Under the pieces are notes generated by a model, which was given only the letters and a program-made list of their open reading frames with translations, was not told the origin of the DNA and made no database searches. A stretch of DNA of 36,509 bases from Methylomonas rivi (GTDB lineage Bacteria; Pseudomonadota; Gammaproteobacteria; Methylococcales; Methylomonadaceae): the NCBI RefSeq assembly GCF_024505165.1, contig NZ_JANIBK010000032.1:1-36509 (forward strand), written 5' to 3'. The translations under genes were made by a program, and so were the position numbers. Positions 33,117 through 36,509 of this stretch are shown piece after piece (positions within the stretch are counted from its first letter, which is position 1; every line of letters begins with the position of its first letter).

Positions 33117-33314
33117 ATGACTACTCTTCAAAAAATCCAAAATTTCTTTTTAGAGAACCCGAAGAATCTAGGTGCCGTGCGCTACGATGCAGATGAAATT
33201 ATTAAGACAATGTCTAATAATACTAATATTCCACCTAAAACAAAGTTATCATGCTCAGAGTTTGAAAAAATAGTAGGTAACGTTATTTATTCGAATGGAA
33301 ATCACAATAAATAG
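33117..33314 (+). CDS. Small hypothetical protein coupled to the 2TM-GAF gene
   Basis: The 65-residue protein (starting MTTLQKIQNFFLENPKNLG) is not recognised. It is polar, probably cytosolic and helical, with TKLSCSEFEKIVGNVIYSNG near the end. It starts nine bases after the preceding stop, has the same AT-rich codon use, and is followed by repeats, so it likely belongs to a two-gene operon. No good Shine-Dalgarno is visible, which suggests coupled translation. Confidence 0.5.
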   Translation: MTTLQKIQNFFLENPKNLGAVRYDADEIIKTMSNNTNIPPKTKLSCSEFEKIVGNVIYSNGNHNK

Positions 33315-33623
33315 CCCGTAGCCCGTAGGCTGGGTTAAGCAAAAGCGAAACCCAGCCAGGTAGGGTACGCACCGCGTACCTTATGGCTGTTGCCATCGGA
33401 ACGGTCTTCATTGGTACGCATTGCGTACCCTACTTGGCTTATTCAAGAGAATACGAAGCATTTCACGGCGTTTCATTCGTGGGTTAATAAAAGTGCATCC
33501 GATGCGCGAGCAATAGCGATGCGCATCGATTACGACCAAGACGATTCAATTAAGCTGTTAGCAGATTAGATTAGCCGTTTGCCGTCTATAATACGGAAGA
33601 CCACGATAAATTTAGGAGACAAG
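33315..33623. repeat. Intergenic inverted-repeat element and ParB-like gene leader
   Basis: GGCTGGGTT (33329-33337) pairs with AACCCAGCC (33349-33357). GGTAGGGTACGCACCGCGTACC (33359-33380, two halves of about 11) is nearly the reverse complement of the sequence at 33413-33434, forming a large stem-loop. GATGCGC and GCGCATC near 33501-33527 form another. These are dispersed intergenic repeats, possibly MITE-like. TAGGAGAC at 33613-33620 is a strong ribosome binding site for the next gene. Confidence 0.6.
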
Positions 33624-35099
33624 ATGCAGCAAACACAGCTTTTACCGGTAAACGACCTTGCTATTGATTTGCAAAACTTTCGCACCGTTCCACAGAAAAA
33701 CGAAGTCGAAGCAATCAACGCTATGATTTCTATTAGCCCCGATTATTTTTGGGGCCTAATGGAAAGTTTGCTTGACGATGGTTATCTTCCAACCGAAAAC
33801 ATCATTGTTCTCGAAGACCCCACAAACGGCTATCAGGTAAAAGAGGGAAACCGGCGCGTTGCATCCCTGAAAATAATATTGGGTTTAGTTGCTGTAACCG
33901 ATTTGGATCTACCCGCGAAAGTCGCCGAGCGTATCGGGCAAATTTCCGCGGATTGGGTTAATTCGAATACTCAAATTCCTTGCACGATCTTTCAATTATC
34001 CGATGCGGCCGTCGTCGATAAGATTGTTACTCTCACGCATGGCAAGGGCCAAAAGGCGGGTAGAGACGCTTGGGAAGCGGTCGCTCGCGCAAGGCATAAC
34101 AAGATCGTGAATGGCGTACCGGAACCTGGTTTAGATCTGTTGGAAAAATATTTAGCGCATGGAACCAATCTTTCGGATGATCAGAAGCTACGCTGGGCCG
34201 GCAAATACCATCTGACTGTTCTTGACGAAGCCATCAAAAAAATAGCCCAACGCCTAGGGGCGAGTTCAAGTGTCGAACTGGCAAAGCTATACCCCAAGAT
34301 TTCTCATAAGAAACCACTTGACGAAATTCTTTATGCCATCGGCATGGAGTCGCTGACTTTCCCGGCAATTAGAGAGTCAACGGATTTTGCATTAAGGTTT
34401 GGCGTTCCGCCCATACCTCCTCCCCCAACCGGACAAAATCCCACTGCAACTTCCTCAGGTGGAACAAGTGGAACTGGAGGGACACCAAATTCTGGAACCA
34501 GTTCGGGAACACAAACGGCAACAAATCCTACGGCCAATGCGGTTAACACCGGATGGCAGACTAATCCTAGCCCAACCACCCTGGGCAGTAGCACAACGAC
34601 TACGGGGCGCAAACCATTAGCTGCGGCCACCAATAACGAGCAATCAGTAAGAAAAGCTTTACGCTCGCTAAAGCTCTATGGCACAAACCGGGACAAAGTT
34701 GTGACGCTACGCAATGAAATTCTGAAATTAAAATTGAAGGATAACCCCATTGCCTTCTGTTTTCTGCTTCGCAGCATGTTCGAGATTTCGGCAAAAGCTT
34801 ATTGCCAAGATCATGCTTCTGAGCAGAATGCTCCAAAGTATTTAAAAAATGACGGTAGCGATCGGATGCTTGCTGATATTCTTCGAGACATTGTTAGTCA
34901 TTTAACCCAAAACAAAACAGACAAACAAATGGTAAAATTACTGCATGGACCACTTACTGAAATTCAACGCCAAGACGGTATTTTGTCTATTACTTCAATG
35001 AATCATTTAGTCCACAATCCTAAATTTACGATCTTACCGGGCGATATTCCTACCTTGTTTTCGAATATTGTTCCGTTACTGGATCAAATGAATAAATAA
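33624..35099 (+). CDS. ParB/Srx-like domain protein with low-complexity linker and unknown C-terminal domain
   Basis: This 491-residue protein starts at ATG 33624, six bases after AGGAG; an upstream in-frame start at 33579 is weaker. Residues 1-100 resemble the ParB/sulfiredoxin fold: LLPVNDLAIDLQNFRTVPQ, LLDDGYLPTENIIVLED, and YQVKEGNRRVASLKIILG with the EGNRR box at 74-78. Helical segments follow to about 275, then a Pro/Thr/Ser/Gly-rich linker to about 345, and a helical C-terminal domain ending ILSITSMNHLVHNPKFTILPGDIP, vaguely HEPN-like. ParB-like domains can bind CTP or act on DNA. The methyltransferase gene begins 13 bases after its stop, so the two form an operon, perhaps for DNA modification or defence. 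Confidence 0.72.
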   Translation: MQQTQLLPVNDLAIDLQNFRTVPQKNEVEAINAMISISPDYFWGLMESLLDDGYLPTENIIVLEDPTNGYQVKEGNRRVASLKIILGLVAVTDLDLPAKVAERIGQISADWVNSNTQIPCTIFQLSDAAVVDKIVTLTHGKGQKAGRDAWEAVARARHNKIVNGVPEPGLDLLEKYLAHGTNLSDDQKLRWAGKYHLTVLDEAIKKIAQRLGASSSVELAKLYPKISHKKPLDEILYAIGMESLTFPAIRESTDFALRFGVPPIPPPPTGQNPTATSSGGTSGTGGTPNSGTSSGTQTATNPTANAVNTGWQTNPSPTTLGSSTTTTGRKPLAAATNNEQSVRKALRSLKLYGTNRDKVVTLRNEILKLKLKDNPIAFCFLLRSMFEISAKAYCQDHASEQNAPKYLKNDGSDRMLADILRDIVSHLTQNKTDKQMVKLLHGPLTEIQRQDGILSITSMNHLVHNPKFTILPGDIPTLFSNIVPLLDQMNK

Positions 35100-35112
35100 G
35101 CGCATATTATCG

Positions 35113-36021
35113 ATGGCTCAGAATCGCACACCGCTCCGCTATCCGGGAGGAAAACAAAAGCTGACTCCATTTATTTTGGAGATCATCTTGGCAAATGGTT
35201 TGGAAGGCGGCCATTATGTCGAGCCGTACGCGGGCGGGGCCGGTGTTGCGATGGAACTGTTGGTTGACGGGTACGTTGACCATGTACACTTAAACGATTC
35301 GTCCTATCACATATATTCCTTCTGGCAATCGGTGTTAACACAGACTGAGGCGTTTTGTTCAAAAATATCCCGGTCGCTTGTCAACGTTGAAGAATGGCTT
35401 GGCCATCGTGAAATTCTTCGCCATCCAGATGAACACAGTCTTCTCGAAGTTGGTTTTGCAACATTTTATTTAAACCGTACCAATCGATCCGGCATTCTTA
35501 ACGCGGGTGTTATTGGCGGGTTTAATCAAAATGGCAAGTGGAAAATCGATGCTCGCTTCCCAATGAATGACCTGATTAGAAGGGTTGAGCTTATTGGATC
35601 GTTACGAGACCGCATTACTTTGTGCAACTTGGACGCAGAACAGTTTTTTTTGACTCACTTTCCAACACTTCCCAATAATAGTTTAGTTTATTGCGACCCT
35701 CCTTATTTCGAAAAGGGAAGTCGGCTATATCTGAATCATTATAAACAAGATGACCATGAGCGAATTTCTGAACTGATTCAGGGTTTAGATAACATTAAGT
35801 GGATAGTATCTTATGACGGTGCAGAGGAGATATTAGCGTATTACGCGGATCGCCGAAAGTTTCTTTATGACCTTCAGTATAATGCATCTAAAGTCTATAA
35901 AGGGAGCGAGGTTTTTATATTCTCAGATGAACTAGTTATTCCACGTATATCATCTGTTCCGTATATATCCAACGCTCTTAAATTAAACTCGAATATATTG
36001 CATTCTGGTTTGCCTAGATGA
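35113..36021 (+). CDS. D12-class DNA adenine N6-methyltransferase (Dam-like)
   Basis: The 302-residue protein is an S-adenosylmethionine-dependent adenine methyltransferase of the D12/Dam alpha group: LRYPGGKQKLTPFI at 8-21, the cofactor loop VEPYAGGAGVAMELL at 36-50, FYLNRTNRSGILNAG, and the catalytic DPPY at 195-198 followed by FEKGSRLYLNHY. It differs from housekeeping Dam by its position in an accessory region and by its partner, a ParB-like gene 13 bases upstream. No restriction endonuclease gene follows, so it is an orphan methylase or part of an unusual modification cassette. Target sequence unknown. Confidence 0.9.
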   Translation: MAQNRTPLRYPGGKQKLTPFILEIILANGLEGGHYVEPYAGGAGVAMELLVDGYVDHVHLNDSSYHIYSFWQSVLTQTEAFCSKISRSLVNVEEWLGHREILRHPDEHSLLEVGFATFYLNRTNRSGILNAGVIGGFNQNGKWKIDARFPMNDLIRRVELIGSLRDRITLCNLDAEQFFLTHFPTLPNNSLVYCDPPYFEKGSRLYLNHYKQDDHERISELIQGLDNIKWIVSYDGAEEILAYYADRRKFLYDLQYNASKVYKGSEVFIFSDELVIPRISSVPYISNALKLNSNILHSGLPR

Positions 36022-36509
36022 TTCGAAAATGATCACTGGGTTAGGGCTGTAGGATGTGGTGAGGAACGACGCAGGGCCGTAGGATGTGCTGAACAGCGTG
36101 AAGCGCATCGTTCGCGATTGGTGAGGTTCGTAAACTCACCACACCCTACGCTTACTTTTAGTTGGACATTTGCCATTGGCGCTCGTTTGTTTCGTCTGAC
36201 GGGTTTTGGCCGAACTAACACCACCAGCTAAGCATTTGAGCATCAGGCCCGTGCGAATGCCGAAGCATATTCGCACGAACAATGTCCCCTCATTCCCCGA
36301 ATACGCTCAACTATTCCAGGCTACACCAGCTAACGTTTTGCCAATTTCTCCGCCTCAACCTCGAGCAAGACCATCGCCACATACGCTCAAAGGCACTTGA
36401 TCCAGATAACTTGAACAAGGCCGTAAGGCAGTAAGGCGGAACGCATCGCGGTTCTGCCGTATGGTGACAATTGGATTGGCGGATCGCCTAACGGCATCAG
36501 CCCTACGGT
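36022..36509. repeat. Repeat-rich region to the window end
   Basis: GTAGGATGTGGTGAG at 36049-36063 is the near reverse complement of CTCACCACACCCTACG at 36135-36150, forming a long stem-loop around GTGAAGCGCATCGTTCGCG. A second copy-like GTAGGATGTGCTGA begins at 36091 region. Near the end, GCCGTAAGGCAGTAAGGCGGAACGC (two pieces) and GCGGTTCTGCCGTATGG form another inverted element at about 36419-36462. Open frames across this stretch have no ribosome binding site and look non-coding. Confidence 0.55.

Noticed and set aside
36206-36400. 64-codon plus-strand frame near the window end
   Set aside because: Pro/Ala/Thr-rich, lies in repeat-bearing sequence without a ribosome binding site.

Overview
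The window looks like a chromosomal segment from a gammaproteobacterium, most likely a methanotroph of the Methylococcales. This is inferred from the style of the core genes (ppc, nhaR-like, exodeoxyribonuclease III, hrpA, rhomboid, glgP), moderately high GC with GCC/GGC-rich codons, PEP-CTERM type surface proteins, and the short palindromic intergenic repeats common in such genomes. No rRNA, tRNA or CRISPR array was seen.

Layout. 1-1896 (minus) is the N-terminal two thirds of phosphoenolpyruvate carboxylase, cut by the window edge. 2398-4587 is an AT-rich, apparently acquired gene for a large protein with a restriction-endonuclease-like N-terminus and a PIN-like C-terminus. A convergent pair follows: an NhaR-type LysR regulator and exodeoxyribonuclease III. 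6633-9977 is a two-gene sensory operon: a substrate-binding lipoprotein, then a membrane protein joining a PhnD-like binding domain to PAS-PAS-GGDEF. After a UPF0158 gene and a repeat cluster come two PEP-CTERM proteins on the minus strand, then hrpA, a rhomboid protease, a small membrane protein and a small Cys-rich protein.

19.05-30.47 kb is the most interesting block: glgP, a phosphoglycerate dehydrogenase, a DUF47/PhoU-like protein, a CAX-type Ca2+/cation antiporter, a DUF5132-like protein, a small HMA_2-like protein, a divergent MetK paralogue and a Ca2+-type P-type ATPase with an N-terminal HMA_2-like domain. Four sequences matching the Pho box lie upstream of glgP, the dehydrogenase, the DUF5132 gene and, on the other strand, the ATPase. 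I infer a PhoB-controlled locus linking phosphate limitation to glycogen breakdown and calcium/cation export. The MetK paralogue, translationally coupled to the pump, has lost several catalytic acidic residues and may have a new role. This is the best candidate here for an undescribed system.

30.8-36.5 kb is an accessory region: a HigB/HigA-type toxin-antitoxin pair, the remnant of a phage immunity region (C4 antisense RNA-like element, Ash/Icd-like reading frame, truncated antirepressor-like gene), an AT-rich two-gene unit (2TM-GAF protein plus a 65-residue protein), and a ParB-like protein paired with a D12-class adenine methyltransferase, all separated by inverted repeats. It resembles a small defence/mobile island.

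All calls come from reading the sequence. No database search was run.
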